Assembly: GCA_000310025.1 (NCBI GenBank)
Contig: FN649755.1
Span: forward strand, 1,959,884 to 2,023,883
Length of the DNA: 64,000 bases
Reading direction: 5' to 3'
From: Ectocarpus siliculosus
Lineage: Eukaryota > Sar > Phaeophyceae > Ectocarpales > Ectocarpaceae
Shown: positions 11,629-22,644 of the stretch, piece by piece
Numbering within the stretch: position 1 is the first letter of the stretch
Layout of the letters: every line of letters starts with the position of its first letter
The notes under the pieces: generated by a model
The model's input: only the letters and a program-made list of their open reading frames with translations
Database searches by the model: none
What the model was told of the DNA's origin: nothing
Translations under genes and position numbers: made by a program

Positions 11629-11791
11629 TCCCCTCCGCACGTACAAGCATTTTATCGCGAGATCCTCTCCCCCCCCGCCTCGAATTGAAACTAACTGCTG
11701 TTTGGGTCACCCCGCACCCTCCTGAGTTCTTATCTTGCTGCCGCCCCGTTTCGGGGCTCCATTCTTGTCATCTCTACGCGTCTTGGTACAC

Positions 11792-11857
11792 CATAAGGGC
11801 GGGTTCTTGTTGTTAATGTCGCGTCATAAGGGCGGGTTCTTGTTCTTAATGTCGCGT
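11792..11857 (+). repeat. 33-bp direct repeat, two copies
   Basis: Two adjacent units starting 'cataagggcgggttcttg' at 11792 and 11825 differ at one position. Confidence 0.7.
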
Positions 11858-11999
11858 CGGAACTGAGTAGTACCTGTTCTTATGGCCAAGTTCTTCAATA
11901 TTGGATATTACGAGGCTCACGTTCTTCACGGCTAAGTTCTGAAGGTGGGGCGCGTTTCTGTAGGTGGCTATTACAGGGACGAAGAAGTTCTTGTGGAGA

Positions 12000-12420
12000 T
12001 TCCCTGCAGGACCGAACTGGGCAGAGGGAGCTCATCATGATGGGACAGGAGAGCAACAACGCCCTAAGTCGAGGGAGAGTTTGCGACTTCTTCTACGTCC
12101 GGTTCCGAAGAGTGGAATTCAGCAACAACAACGATTGGGAAGAAGAGCTCGGCGACTAGTGCGACCCGTACTGAAGGAAGAGTGGAATGTAGCGACAACG
12201 ATTCGGAAGAGCTCGGCGGGGTTCACCCGACGATGCATCGACCTGGCGACGCAACTTCCACCGTCTACTGCCTGCCCTGCCCAAGAGTCCTGATGCGGTA
12301 CACTACCGAGGGCTGGGGGGAGCGGTATTGACGAGGAGCACACAGAGTTCAACATCGTCTTCGTGAGGGAGACCGGTTTCACGGCGGCCAGAGCACTGAT
12401 GGTCGCCGTTCGAGGTTGAT
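12000..12420 (+). other. Coding-like remnant, unassigned
   Basis: Short open stretches in more than one frame look protein-like (for example SRGRVCDFFYVRFRRVEFSN and DEEHTEFNIVFVRETGFTA). A ~64-bp imperfect duplication with 'gagtggaat..gaagagctcggcg' cores lies at about 12107-12215. It could be a decayed gene or mobile element; no family is recognised. Confidence 0.3.
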
Positions 12421-12429
12421 TACTTTGGA

Positions 12430-13262
12430 TATTTAACAACGACTTTGGACATCAAGACCGCCATCCATCCGTCCCTTCCCGGTGTGGACTGACTAGTAGG
12501 GAAGGCGGCCCACTCTGCAGAAGCACACTTGCACGAGAGAGACGCCGTACAAACGTACAACCACGCCTCGCGTCGTGCGAACGTTACAAGCATGCCTCGT
12601 CACACCGTCGTCTACCCCCGAAAAGGGTGACAAGACACAACTCACGTGAGAGTCGTGTGCGTCGACGATTAGCCCACATTTTAGAGGCCAACAAAACCTC
12701 CGGCCCTCATCGAATAGCTTCACAGCCAATCAAATCATCGTGTTTTACGGGGCCGTCAGCTGGTGGTGTAAACAACCACAAAATATATTGTGTGTTGAAA
12801 ACGCGATAATATCCTAAAGAGGCCAACTGAACCCTCCGCTTGAGTCTCCCTTTCTAAGATACGGTAGACCACGCAGGGAATTTTAAAAGAGTGAAGGGGA
12901 CACTCTCTGTTAGGTCTAAACAACCTCAGCATGGGTCTACCAATCTTGGAATCCATCACTGACTTCCAGCCAACATCTACTGGGTGACATCCGTGCGAAA
13001 TGCATCAACGCAAGGCAAGAAAGCCCGCCATCTGGCGGGCCGGCTCGGAAAGCCCGCTGTTGCGTCATCAGCGCTTCACGTCTCGCGTTTATTATATCGG
13101 GGGCCTCGTTGCCATCCTAAACGATGTTTGAAAAGCGCGATGCCGTCGTGGCAGAACCGCGGGACGACGATCTGGGCGGCAACAAGAGCTCTCGAAACGA
13201 TGGGCGCGACCGAATTCAACGTTAACCCTAAACCTAACCCCATCCATGCTCATGTGGCTCCC
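12430..13262. other. No gene seen
   Basis: I see no supported exon. A short 'taaccctaaacctaacccc' tract near 13223 resembles telomere repeat sequence but is too short to interpret. Confidence 0.5.
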
Positions 13263-13438
13263 CTAGGTCAAAACTTGCTTCGGTATGGATACTGCGACGG
13301 CCTGCCCTTTCGAAGTACCAGAAACAAAGACAACTAACTGTCATCGTCAACTAGGTCAAAACTTCCTTCGGTATGGATACTGTGACGGGCTGCTCTGTTG
13401 CAGTACCAGAGAAGCAACACACAAAGCCCGAAATTCAC
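13263..13438 (+). repeat. 88-bp direct repeat, two copies
   Basis: Units start at 13263 and 13351 with 'ctaggtcaaaactt', followed by 'cttcggtatggatactg'. The rest of each unit is more diverged. Confidence 0.7.
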
Positions 13439-13439
13439 A

Positions 13440-14330
13440 AGGAAAACTTGCTGTCATCATCAAGGAACTCACAACGAGACATCAACGAAGCGTAGAAACT
13501 GTAGATATATGCGGGTGACTGCGGCCAGGTCATCACGTGCTGGTATTCACCTCGACATTGACGGACCCAACCAACATAACAGCAGTACTTGAAATCACAA
13601 GCACGTCTAAACAAATCGCACGAAGGTTTTTTCTGCTCTACTACAGCACGTACCTCCGAAAATATCAACGACGAGGACCTAACGAGACTATACCAACTAA
13701 CTAGCCTAGGACGATTACGCCATGCAAAACGCCATAAATACACAAACATAAAACACCCCAAGAAACAACAACCTAAACCAAGAGGGAAACGATTCCTCCT
13801 CCTACTTAACTGTACATGCTGAGACGCATTCACGTCCTGCAGACTTTGTCGCCCTCGTGAACGCGAAAGGCAACGTCACCGCTTTCTGAGTTGACGACCG
13901 GCCTCTCAGTTTGGGCCAGACGCGCAGCGAGGACCAAGTTCCTAAGTGCCCTGAGCAACATTCAACACAGTGGCGAACATCCTACATGGTTGTTTCCTAT
14001 CCTCTCGACACCCACCTTCGACAAATGCAACGGCACCAGCAGTCTCGCGCCGTCACCCGTCACAGCCGAACAAAACTAAGATGGAAACGATAAAATATTT
14101 ACACTACACGAAATATTGGCGAAAACGAGCGCCTGGCCTTTGACCGTGTTGCCAGTCTTGTCCTGAAACAAGAGGCCTGTGCCCAAAAGGAGTAAAAAAT
14201 GCGAAACAGATCGCGATTGTGCCCCTTTCCTTTTTCTTTGACCCCCAAACCTTTCCGCATGAGACTCGACCCTGCTAAGTCGAACAGGGCATGCAAGTCT
14301 TCCTTCTGCTTTGATTGTCTTGGTCTCGGG
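13440..14330. other. No convincing gene
   Basis: AT-richer plus-strand sequence with a few short open stretches around 13530-13800 and 13890-14090. No splice structure or recognisable domain was found. Confidence 0.4.
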
Positions 14331-14334
14331 AGGA

Positions 14335-14752
14335 CTAAATCTGATCCACCTGCCTTTTCTCGTTCATCCAAGCAGACACGGCCCGAGATAGCCGAGCGTA
14401 GGCGGCTTTGTCGAGCATGCCGAACATCCGGTTCACCCCCAAGAAGAGCGCAGGCATCTGCGCGGGATTCGGATCAGCATTGGGCGCGCCGGGTTCTATT
14501 GGGAGCCCGGAGGATACCACAAGCAACTTCTGAGCCTGTTCTACGGCCATCGATAGTCCTGCCTCCAGGCTTTGTGCATCGAACAACGCGAGCAGCGGGA
14601 GTGGCACATGTGTACAGACACCGACAATCCACCTTCAAGCATGGGTATACATGCCCAGGAGAGGGCACTTACCACTAGCAGTACCGCAAACTGGACAGGG
14701 TGCGATAGGTTGTACCACATGCACTTGAACCCCGAAGGCAAGTCAACCAGCA
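14335..14752 (-). CDS. Fragment of paralogue of the 41.2-43.4 kb gene
   Basis: The exon at 14752-14673 (acceptor gtgcag, donor gtaagt, 80 bp) reads (V)LVDLPSGFKCMWYNLSHPVQ..., matching the 80-bp exon at 42966-43045 (LVDLPSGLKCAWYNLEHPAQ) in length and phase. The 3' exon ends at the stop at 14335-14337. Its tail DKAAYARLSRAVSAWMNEKR aligns with DKVVYARLSCATEAWMDEIR of the plus-strand gene. The 5' border of that last exon is uncertain. No upstream exon is visible because repeat sequence follows beyond 14860, so this is probably a truncated copy. Function unknown. Confidence 0.55.
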
Positions 14753-14861
14753 CTGCACGGGACGGAACAAAGGCAAGGTCATGGGTAAAGGGATAGTTAA
14801 CTCGTGCATGACTGGCGGTACTCGAAGAAAGCGACACACACACACACACACCAGGTCATGG

Positions 14862-14985
14862 CCTTGAGAAACGTTGTGCGGTATTTCGCCGCACTGAGAC
14901 CGGGCGTATTTTTCATTGGTCAGCCGGCTTGCGCGGTCGTCGATGCGAACACCATGATCGACGCGAGGGAAGAGGAGGCATGGAA
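14862..14985 (+). repeat. Dispersed repeat F, partial copy
   Basis: Carries the 'catggcc..gccgcactga..gtatttttcattggtcagccgg..gcgcggtcg' half of family F in the same order as 6950-7050 and 15710-15790. Confidence 0.5.
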
Positions 14986-15150
14986 GAGAGAAAGCGTTCC
15001 CACCCAGTCGAGCCTTCCACACAACAAGCGCCGGCGAAATACGGGATAACCCAAAAGGAGCGGTAGAGGCAAGAGCCAAGAGAGTGGTAAATGCAATGAG
15101 GATGATCGAAGCGACAATACCGTGAGAAGGGGCCCGAAACAAACACGAGG

Positions 15151-15600
15151 AATAAGTAGGGTCGATCACACTGTCGGAAACCGCCCATGGGCACCACGTG
15201 TGCCCACGGGGCTGCACATAGACAGCCCACGGGCCGGCCATGGGAAAAACCCATGGGCAGCCCATGGTGGGCACTTCGTGGGCTGCCCATGGTTTTGGCA
15301 GCCTATGGATCGTCAATGAGTTCCCTTCAACCGGAACCAGGGTAATCCTGACAACAGAATATCTGGTTTGGAAGGAACAAAATACCGGCTAAACCCTAAC
15401 GTTAACCCAAGCCCACACGGTACGTGCTAGGTTGGCGCTGGTTAAATTCTAGTTTATGTGCCGGTGGCTAAGTTCTAGGTTGAGATGCTGGTGGCGAGTT
15501 CTAGGTTTAAGGGTCCACGGTGGGCACATCTTGGGCAGCTCATGGGTGCCCCATCGGCGGATTAGCAAAACGGGCACAAGTGTGGGAGATTGAGAAAGTA
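15151..15600. mobile_element. hAT-like MITE with GCCCATGGGC palindromes, copy 1
   Basis: Element 15159-15592 (434 bp) flanked by imperfect 8-bp direct repeats AATAAGTA (15151-15158) and AGAAAGTA (15593-15600). The right end, read inward, begins CAATCTCCCACACT; the left end begins GGGTCGATCACACT, a decayed match. The interior holds many GCCCATGGGC-type palindromes and 'ggtggctaagttctaggtt' repeats. Length, ends and order match 19054-19486. The 8-bp duplication and CA-type terminus suggest the hAT superfamily. Non-autonomous. Confidence 0.65.
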
Positions 15601-15880
15601 GAGGCCTTGGTAGAACGGACCATTTTTCTCATCTGCTACCGTGTCTGTCTTTTGTCCAGAAAATAGACTAGCCTCTCCAATGACGCCCCCTTACGGGGTC
15701 CCACATCATGGCTTCTTGAAGCACTCTCTGTTTTCAGCCGCACTGGTACTGACGTCATTGCCTTGGTTAGCCGGTCAGCGCGGTCGACGCTAACATTAAA
15801 TAAAGATGGTACACACAAATATTTTCCTAGCCGGTAGGCGCCATCGACGAAAATAACAAAGAAGCCCACACACACGAAAC
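15601..15880 (+). repeat. Dispersed ~300-bp repeat F, copy 2
   Basis: Starts 'gaggccttggtagaacgg' directly after the MITE target duplication and continues with 'cgcccccttacggggtccca' and 'ccttggttagccggtcagcgcgg', colinear with 6816-7110. Confidence 0.6.
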
Positions 15881-16750
15881 CCTACTGTCTGTGGTCTGTA
15901 GATGGCTTTCCACTTCAGCCCCCCGGCGTACGCCTCCTGAACACACTTGGAATAAGCCGACGCCCACAAAACACACTACTGTAATGGCGACACACTACAA
16001 CCGAGGTCTCCTTGTCCATCAATGACCGGCGCACACTGTCCATCAATGACCGTATAACGGCGCACATATAGACACAGACAAGCGCTCATCGCTCCATACA
16101 ACAAGGCACGGGTGCGCCACCACTTACTGTTGCTTTCCGCGACGCCCACGACTGTAACTGACATCACCAACGCCAGGAGGAGACGGCTGTGGGGTCCACC
16201 GGTGGTTCAGACGAGCGGGTGCAGAGAGGGCTCACGTCAACCACGAGACACACAACAAGACATGAAAAAAACTCGGAAATCACGCTCGCCAGGCGAGGGG
16301 GAAAAAACAGTCGTCTCTAAGGATACGGCTACACCTCCCTCGAGGCACAAGGGAAATAAACGTGTTGTGCAGGCGGAGGATTTCGGCTAGGGAAATCAAA
16401 ACAAGCTCTCAACAGCCCCCCTACGCATTTACCACACAACACATATGCTCTCGGCGATGCGGCGGAACACGTGCCCAAGTTGCTCTGGGCAACTATTTTT
16501 TCATGTTTTGAGCAAACCGCATTCCGCACCACAACAAACTCTCATTTTTACTGCGCAGTTCAACAAGTCACGAAAAGCTCGGGACGCATTTCCCGGTGCA
16601 AACTGATTCATCGCGTGCTCTCATTCTTTGTTTTCGGAATCCAAGGGACTACAAAAATGCCCCTGGACGCATTCCCAGGTGCAAACGGATGCACCGCGTT
16701 GGTTTCACATCTATAGCTTTTGAGGGTGTATGTACCTTTGTTGACACCCG
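15881..16750. other. No convincing gene
   Basis: Contains a doubled 'tgtccatcaatgaccg' (16013 and 16038) and two 'gggacgcatttcccggtgcaaac'-like segments near 16580 and 16665. No supported exon was found. Confidence 0.4.
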
Positions 16751-16915
16751 CTAACTCTTTTCAGGAATCTTCTTGGGGTCTTTCGGCAACTTTTCGAATG
16801 CCCGGAGTCTCGGACGGTAGTCGACGGCGAAGCAACGCCCTGCCAACGTAGCGTGAAGAACATTTTCGATAGACGTACCCAAAATGACGTCACTCGGTTC
16901 GACGGCGGCGTTCGA
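16751..16915 (-). CDS. Probable terminal exon of an unknown gene
   Basis: 55 codons in phase 0 from an acceptor (gaaagcag) to a TAG stop. It reads SNAAVEPSDVILGTSIENVL, then GRCFAVDYRPRLRAFEKLPK and a Lys-rich tail. The composition is strongly protein-like. The family is not recognised. It may belong with the minus-strand exon at 17582-17845, but no phase-compatible link was established. Confidence 0.45.
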   Translation of the reverse strand, partial: SNAAVEPSDVILGTSIENVLHATLAGRCFAVDYRPRLRAFEKLPKDPKKIPEKS

Positions 16916-17581
16916 CTGCTTTCAACACAGACCTGGCAACAGCAGCAGAACAGGGTTAAGGGGGGGGAGGGGGGGGGGGAATTATCTCCAAAATGGCGTG
17001 TTGTCTCCACCAAACGTTAGCAAGCACGCCTGTGATAGGCGACACAATATACGCGTGACAACACCACTTTGGCAGGTACATTTTCAGGGATGTGCGCCCA
17101 TGCCAGAGGAGCGATAGCTAGATGGTGGCGGGTTTGGTCTTCGAACGGAAAAGGCATGTTTGCGTAAGCATGCAGCGCAACATAACTGACCCTCCATGGT
17201 GCCGGGAGACGGATTTTGTTTTTTTGGGGGGGGGGGGCAGCAGCGAGGGGTATGCTGGGGACGGAGTTTCCAGCGACCACGACGATTGCAACAACAATTG
17301 GCCTTTTGACCGAACTCTTGTTGCTCCCTCTTGCGTTGTTGTCGTTGTCGTTGCTGCATCAAGCGTTATCCGGCAATGATGTATGCCATCTGCTTAAGGC
17401 AGTTACGGCGGTGATATTTCTTGGTGTGTTTCGCGGCGCCTCTCTCTACCCAGACACGCCCCATGGTAACGAGCTGGGCCTTTACAAGACGAGACGACAG
17501 CGTGGACACGGGCGTGGACACGACGCTTCGTGGACATCCCGGACAGATTTTGTGGCGTCCAGGCATCTTTGTATGCTGCGC

Positions 17582-17845
17582 CTAACCCGTCATTGCTGCA
17601 GCGAACGGTGCTGAGTAATTCCAAAACTGGTACCAGTGCGTATCCTCGCAGTATCCGTTTTTATCAAGCTTGCGAATTCGAATCTCTTCCGACGTGATCA
17701 ACTCGTAAAACCACCAAGTGAAAAAAGAGCATCCGGGGGTGGTGAATGTTGGTCGTTTTTTCTCAACATCGAATGAACGCCCGCGTGTCTCTCTCGAGAT
17801 AACACCCCCCGCAACGTTTGCGCAGGCCAGTGCAAGCAAACATAC
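17582..17845 (-). CDS. Coding-like exon of an unknown gene
   Basis: From an acceptor (ctttctaggcag) it is open for 88 codons to a stop. It starts with a hydrophobic VCLLALACANVAGGVI segment, then passes through RPTFTTPGCSFFTWWFYELI and a Trp/Tyr-rich HWYQFWNYSAPF end. The residue use is typical of a real protein, possibly secreted or membrane-bound. Not recognised. A cryptic donor near the end would change its 3' limit. Confidence 0.4.
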   Translation of the reverse strand, partial: VCLLALACANVAGGVISRETRGRSFDVEKKRPTFTTPGCSFFTWWFYELITSEEIRIRKLDKNGYCEDTHWYQFWNYSAPFAAAMTG

Positions 17846-17869
17846 CTGCCTAGAAAGCCTTCCAAGCTA

Positions 17870-19045
17870 ATACATACATGCTGTGTTGGTCGTTTTATTC
17901 GTGCGCCAGTCGCTCAGTGGTCCCAGGGTCATGGGGGTCAATAGGGCTTGTTTGGACGCGAACGGGAATGAAATTACTTTCACGCTCGTGGCGGGTTTCG
18001 TCAATACGCATTCTTCATCTGTGCAAAGCGCACGTGGATGCTAGTATACCTTTGTACGGCGGTCAAGTTTCAAATGCTCGGGTGCTACACCTCGGCATCT
18101 TCAGAGCAAGAATCGACCCAACAACATCACTTTTTCAAAATTCAACGTCGTACTTCTATATTTATTTTGGCAGTTGGGGACTTATATTCGGGGGTCCTAT
18201 CCATGAGGGACGGGTCAGCCCGACTGACGTAGGCAGCAACCTTCACACGTTTTCATTGTTTGTCGTATTACCTATCCATGCCATCCGTTTGGGACCATAG
18301 ATACGAGAGGACGCAGACGCCAACGGCCGCATCCCACATTTTGGCATAGTTTTTGGCGTATGACGTAATCCCCCAACAATATTTGTGAATGTTTTGTTTT
18401 TTGCCTTGTGACACCCGGAATATGCGGGATGCTATGTGATACTAAAAGGCGACAGTGATCATGCATGGTGTTGGGAAAGAGGTTTTCCCTCTCCCACCGA
18501 TATGAACGTCCCGAAAAGGGCTCACCTATCGGTTGAACTACGATTCATTTTCTGCACCTCGAGCACCGCGGTTATGCCTTCGACAAGAAATCCAGCCATA
18601 CCACAATTTCCAATTTATTTGTATCACGTCTACAGTAGGCGCCCCCACTTGGATACTCCCAAGTGAAGGCCGGGGCTGAGGATCTTAGTTCCTAGGCTGC
18701 AGGGCAAGGTTAGGTTTTGAGTTTTTCGAGGCTCCAGTTCTTGACGGCTGCGGGCACCATCTGAAGTACACATGTACCAGGCTGTGGACATCTATCGATG
18801 TATGTAGTGTGCTGACCAACTTCGTGCGTTCACCTTGAACCTGCCGTACACACTTCGGTACACACACATGAAACAAAGGGGGCCTGCGTGGTATCCGTTC
18901 GCTGTAAAAAATCGAAGGAAAGCACACCGCGGGAGGAAACCGCGTCTTCGGAGGTTCGGTGTGTTTCCTGTTCTGTCTGGGCGACGCTCTACAGGTAGGT
19001 ATATATTTCGGCCAGTATCTGTTTGTCACACCACATGGGGGTTAC
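17870..19045. other. No convincing gene
   Basis: A 140-codon plus-strand frame (17878-18300) has no splice support and a composition not typical of a domain. Otherwise nothing is supported. Confidence 0.35.
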
Positions 19046-19494
19046 ACCACATGGGGTCTCCCACAGTTTTGCCAAACCGCCCATGGGCACCACGTTGGGC
19101 CCGGGCTGCCCATGGGTATACTCATGGAGACTGCCCACGGGCAAGCCCATGGGTAGCCCGTGGGCAGCCCATGCCCAGCGCATGGGCGGCCAGATTGTGG
19201 TGCCCTTCAACCAGAACCAGTGTACTCCTAAACATTAGATTTATCTGCTTTGGAACGGGCATTCATTGTAGTGGCAAATAACCCTAACCCCAAGCCCACA
19301 CGATGCGTGCTAGGTTGACGCTGGTGGCTAAGTTCTCGGTGGATATGCCGGTGGCTAAGTTCTAGGTTGAAGTGCCCACGGTGGCAACTTCATGGGCACT
19401 TCATGGGCAGCCCATGGGCGGCCCATGGGTACTCCATGGGTGTCTCATGGGCGGCTTAGCAGAACTGCCGGTAGTGTGGGAGATTGACCACATG
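19046..19494. mobile_element. hAT-like MITE with GCCCATGGGC palindromes, copy 2
   Basis: Element 19054-19486 (433 bp) with a perfect 8-bp target duplication ACCACATG at 19046-19053 and 19487-19494. The inverted ends share TCTCCCACA, then a spaced GTTNTGC..AANCCGCCCATG match. The interior is dense in GCCCATGGGC palindromes and in 'gtggctaagttct' repeats, and has a short 'taaccctaacccc' tract in the same place as copy 1. Confidence 0.75.
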
Positions 19495-19723
19495 CATGCG
19501 AGGTTACACCTTGAGAAAAAGGTAAACAACAGTATAAACACTCTGGTTTTCATTTGTTCTTCACCTTTCTTTCGCCAAGCCACTATAAATATAGGCGAGC
19601 CTTGGCTTTGGTCTGAATTCATGTTGAAAGCCTCCATTTCGTGCGTACGCAACAAGGGGAACAGAGCGTGGCAGAGCGGGTGATTCTTGATCGCGACCAA
19701 AAAAGAAAATCCGGCGTGCCGTG

Positions 19724-19820
19724 TGACCCCATCTGGCGCGTCTTCAATGTACACATACTGTGCCGAATGGGTGTGTCGCGTGACCCAGGCTGGTGCGTCT
19801 AGAATGTACGATGCCGAATG
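19724..19820 (+). repeat. ~57-bp imperfect direct repeat
   Basis: 'gtgaccc..ctggcgcgtcttcaatgtac' near 19722 recurs as 'gtgacccaggctggtgcgtctagaatgtac' near 19779, both followed by 'tgccgaatgg'. Confidence 0.55.
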
Positions 19821-20652
19821 GAGTGAATGCCGCCCACTTTTACTTTACATGACGACACTCCTCCCCTGTGCTTGCCTATTCAAAATTGTACCGCGAGCAG
19901 AACAGATGGGGTCGCACTTCCTTCCCAAACTGTGTTGAGGGTTTGTATGGTGATCGCGGATGTCCATACTGTAGTGAAGGGCTACTATTCATCGCTAGCG
20001 GCAACAAGATCTTGAACAACAGTCGACTGTTCAGGTTACACTGCTCCACCCGGCGCTACTCAGTTCATCCAGTCCCCTCAGAGTGGTCCTGTGAAGCCTA
20101 ACATGAGAGGAACGACTCCTGGGAGTTACCATGGGACATCTACGATCCGCACGGGGCCAGGGTTACCTGCTGCGTCATCTAGCACGACAGCTGTACTGTA
20201 GCTGGATCAGTTGCTGACACGGAGGAGTCGAAGTCAGGGCCTATGCAGCCAGGATTGTCGCTCCCACAAATGTATACGCTTTCCATAAGAATATGCCAAA
20301 TTTATTGTGATTGTTTTCCCCCTCCCGAAGATTAGACCGCAAGGCTAAACAAATAGGAGTCAGGAGCGCCTCCCTCCTACTCAAGGAGGTCGGAGGTTAC
20401 GAGGAAAACTTTACGAATAGCCAAGGGTCTCCATGAGAAAAAAAATCTCGACACACAGGCCACCCCCCCGGGAAGGGCAATTTTGATTTATAGGGATTAG
20501 TATCGGGGGCTTCGTTTGTTTGTGGTACTTGGATATGAGTCCGATCTGTGCATCCTCTGTGGGGGATACGCGTACGGGAAGTATGGGCGTGATGAGTATG
20601 TCTGCGGTTGAGGTCCAAGTGCGGGGCCTCCGGGTGAGCACACGGCGGTGCA

Positions 20653-20760
20653 CTTGCCTGAGGCGCTTGCGTGTAGGATACCACTCGCCTGACGAGCACT
20701 CCATGTCGTAGGTAGTGTGACCAGCTTGCCTGAGGGGCTTGCGTGTCGGATATACAATAC
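20653..20760 (+). repeat. ~72-bp direct repeat
   Basis: 'cttgcctgaggcgcttgcgt' at 20653 recurs at 20725 with one change, followed by 'gata'. Confidence 0.55.
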
Positions 20761-21014
20761 ATGGTTCTTTTGCTTCAGCTGCTGTTCCTGGGATAACTTA
20801 GTACCCAGTCTCGACACCAGCCGCTGAGGGCGGCAGAGCGCCTCGAACATCGTTCACGAACATTAGTCATTGACCCCCCTACAGCAGAGGTTTTTCTACC
20901 CGCGGTGCCCCTTACGCATATATATAGAAATTAGAGCCCCCCACCCAAATCACCCCGCCCCCGCCCCCCTCGAGGTGAATGGACTATCGACTACGACATG
21001 CACGACTATGAGTA

Positions 21015-21590
21015 CACCCCCCCCCCTCCCCTCCCGGTGTTTGCCATCGGGGTTGACTTTTCCGTCGCTTGGCAGCGATGCTGTAAGTCAAGCAGTTCAC
21101 TTCGTGAGCTCAACAACCAGGTTACCGCTTCTATTATTGTTTCCTTTGGGTTGTTTTTTTTGCGGTAACCATGAATGGTGGTCGATCAAGTAGATTATGT
21201 TGTGCGGGGTCGAGAACCCTCACTCCGCGCAAGGGGGATAATCGCACCACGTTGTGCTAAATTGGTCAAGCACTCTCGAGGAAGGTACACAGTGCTCACG
21301 ACTGTCTCTGGAAGGAAGTGAAAGCACCAAAAAATAAACGAAGTCATACGCAGCTAGCTGTCATCCGTATGCAAGGAAGTACAGTAAGCACAAGATGCCG
21401 AACAACCTTAGCAGGATGCAGCGCAACCTTCATTCGACTCGCCGAATACCTCACGGCGCTTCGCGCTTGGTGATGTGAGAGTCTGGTCCGGTGAGAACCC
21501 GGCGTGCTCCGTCCCGGCTTTGTAGGGATGCGAGGTCAACGATCTAAGGACTACGTACGGCATGCACGACTGACTATCTATGAGTACCCC
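21015..21590 (+). repeat. ~0.6-kb dispersed repeat G, copy 1
   Basis: Colinear with 25150-25772. It has a C-rich start, 'gccatcggggttg..cgtcgcttggcagcgatg', T-rich 'gcggtaaccatgaatggtgg', and a ~125-bp block (about 21190-21315) that looks identical in both copies. It ends in a type S tRNA-related tail. The 'gcatgcacgactatgagtac' motif also occurs at its left side (about 20996). No coding capacity was seen. Confidence 0.65.
21482..21586 (-). mobile_element. tRNA-related short element S (tail of repeat G copy 1)
   Basis: One of the best-preserved S copies. The minus-strand A-box-like TGCCGTACGTAGTC region and the GGGTTCTCACC B-box-like site are both present. It forms the 3' tail of repeat G here and at 25.7 kb. 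Confidence 0.45.
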
Positions 21591-21599
21591 CCCTGCCCT

Positions 21600-22350
21600 C
21601 CCGCACGGACGGACCCCGATTTTCGATTAGTATGCCTATTTGTCTTGCTATTCACGAAGATGTAGACTAACGGAGCAATAAGTGTATGAGCATTGTATGA
21701 GCGTTTCAGGAACGTTGTATGAGCGCAAAATTGGATATATTGAACTTTTGTTGGATATGGATATTTGGCGTCGTTGAGGGGTATTGAAGTACCTTGAAGA
21801 AATATAAAAAAAATCCCAGCCACGCTCCCTCACTCTCTGAGTGGGCGCTGAGCGGACCTGGCCTAAGAAGGCTAAACAAGAGATCAAACAACAACTAACT
21901 GTGAGTACCCAATAAAGCCAGGAGCAACGGACTTACTTGCTCCCTTCCCTTTTTATTTCTCTGTTCCTCCATATCATTGTGGCGTCGTCTGCAGGACACG
22001 ACTCTGACACAATAAAGAATAGATTTCCAATCCATGGAATAGCTGCGTACTACTGTAGCTGAGTAGCTGATGCATACGAACAACTGAACAGCCCGCCGCG
22101 CGGACCGTTGTGGAGGAAAAATATATTGGTTTCAACATGGTGCCAAAAAAGCCGTACTTCTTCTACTGATGATGCTCACAAGTACTACTGTCTGTCGGTA
22201 CAAGTACTGCTGCTTGCTGCTGTATGCATAGCACGTTCCTCTAGTTGTGTTGCGACAGCGCGTCAAATATAAACGGCAGAGGCATGCGGAGGAAGATAAT
22301 TTGATACAGCAGTAGAAGCATTTTTTGTAGGATAAGTTGATGGGCAGCGA
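21600..22350. other. No gene seen
   Basis: AT-rich sequence with no supported exon on either strand. Confidence 0.45.
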
Positions 22351-22353
22351 CAT

Positions 22354-22644
22354 CTAGTCTAGACTACATATATATGGTCCGTCCTTGCTCCCAAAATTCA
22401 AATTTTCGGTACTTGTTGTGATCATCATGATCGACGAGGACCGACCACGATCCGATCTCCACATGTGACCATCGATCGATATGTCGCAACCATCATTATA
22501 ACACCGCTTCCTGCTTCCTGCGTCACTCTCCAGGTATCTACTACTTCCACTCGTTGGTACTATCGTTGGTGCTATTGCAACACACTCTGGCGTGCGAGTA
22601 CCTACACCATATTTATTTTTCATCTGCGTAGGTAGGTCGGCCAA
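22354..22644 (-). CDS. Possible small open frame, unknown
   Basis: 96 codons from ATG to stop, starting MADLPTQMKNKYGVGTRTPE, hydrophilic, with SGSSRYLESDAGSRKRCYND in the middle. No neighbouring exon or domain is recognised. It may be chance. Confidence 0.2.
   Translation of the reverse strand: MADLPTQMKNKYGVGTRTPECVAIAPTIVPTSGSSRYLESDAGSRKRCYNDGCDISIDGHMWRSDRGRSSSIMMITTSTENLNFGSKDGPYICSLD

Larger units (their letters stand above)
9890..11720 (+). repeat. Degenerate ~0.9-kb composite tandem array
   Basis: Blocks repeat at a spacing of about 890-905 bp: 'gaggcatggaatagc' near 10460 and 11362, 'gaagtgatatcgatagga' near 10534 and 11436, 'ggaaggaacgattg' near 10598 and 11510, and 'gcgaagtgg(g/a)caaacaag' near 9961 and 10838. 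Each unit carries a type S element. Stretches such as REAKWANKKSYRTNLRSGCR suggest a decayed coding remnant of a mobile element. A related copy lies at 37985-38830. Confidence 0.55.

Noticed and set aside
13215-19300. Interstitial telomere arrays (CCCTAA-like pieces at 13.22, 15.39 and 19.28 kb)
   Set aside because: Only one to three imperfect units at each site. Two of the three lie at the same position inside the MITE copies and are part of that element.
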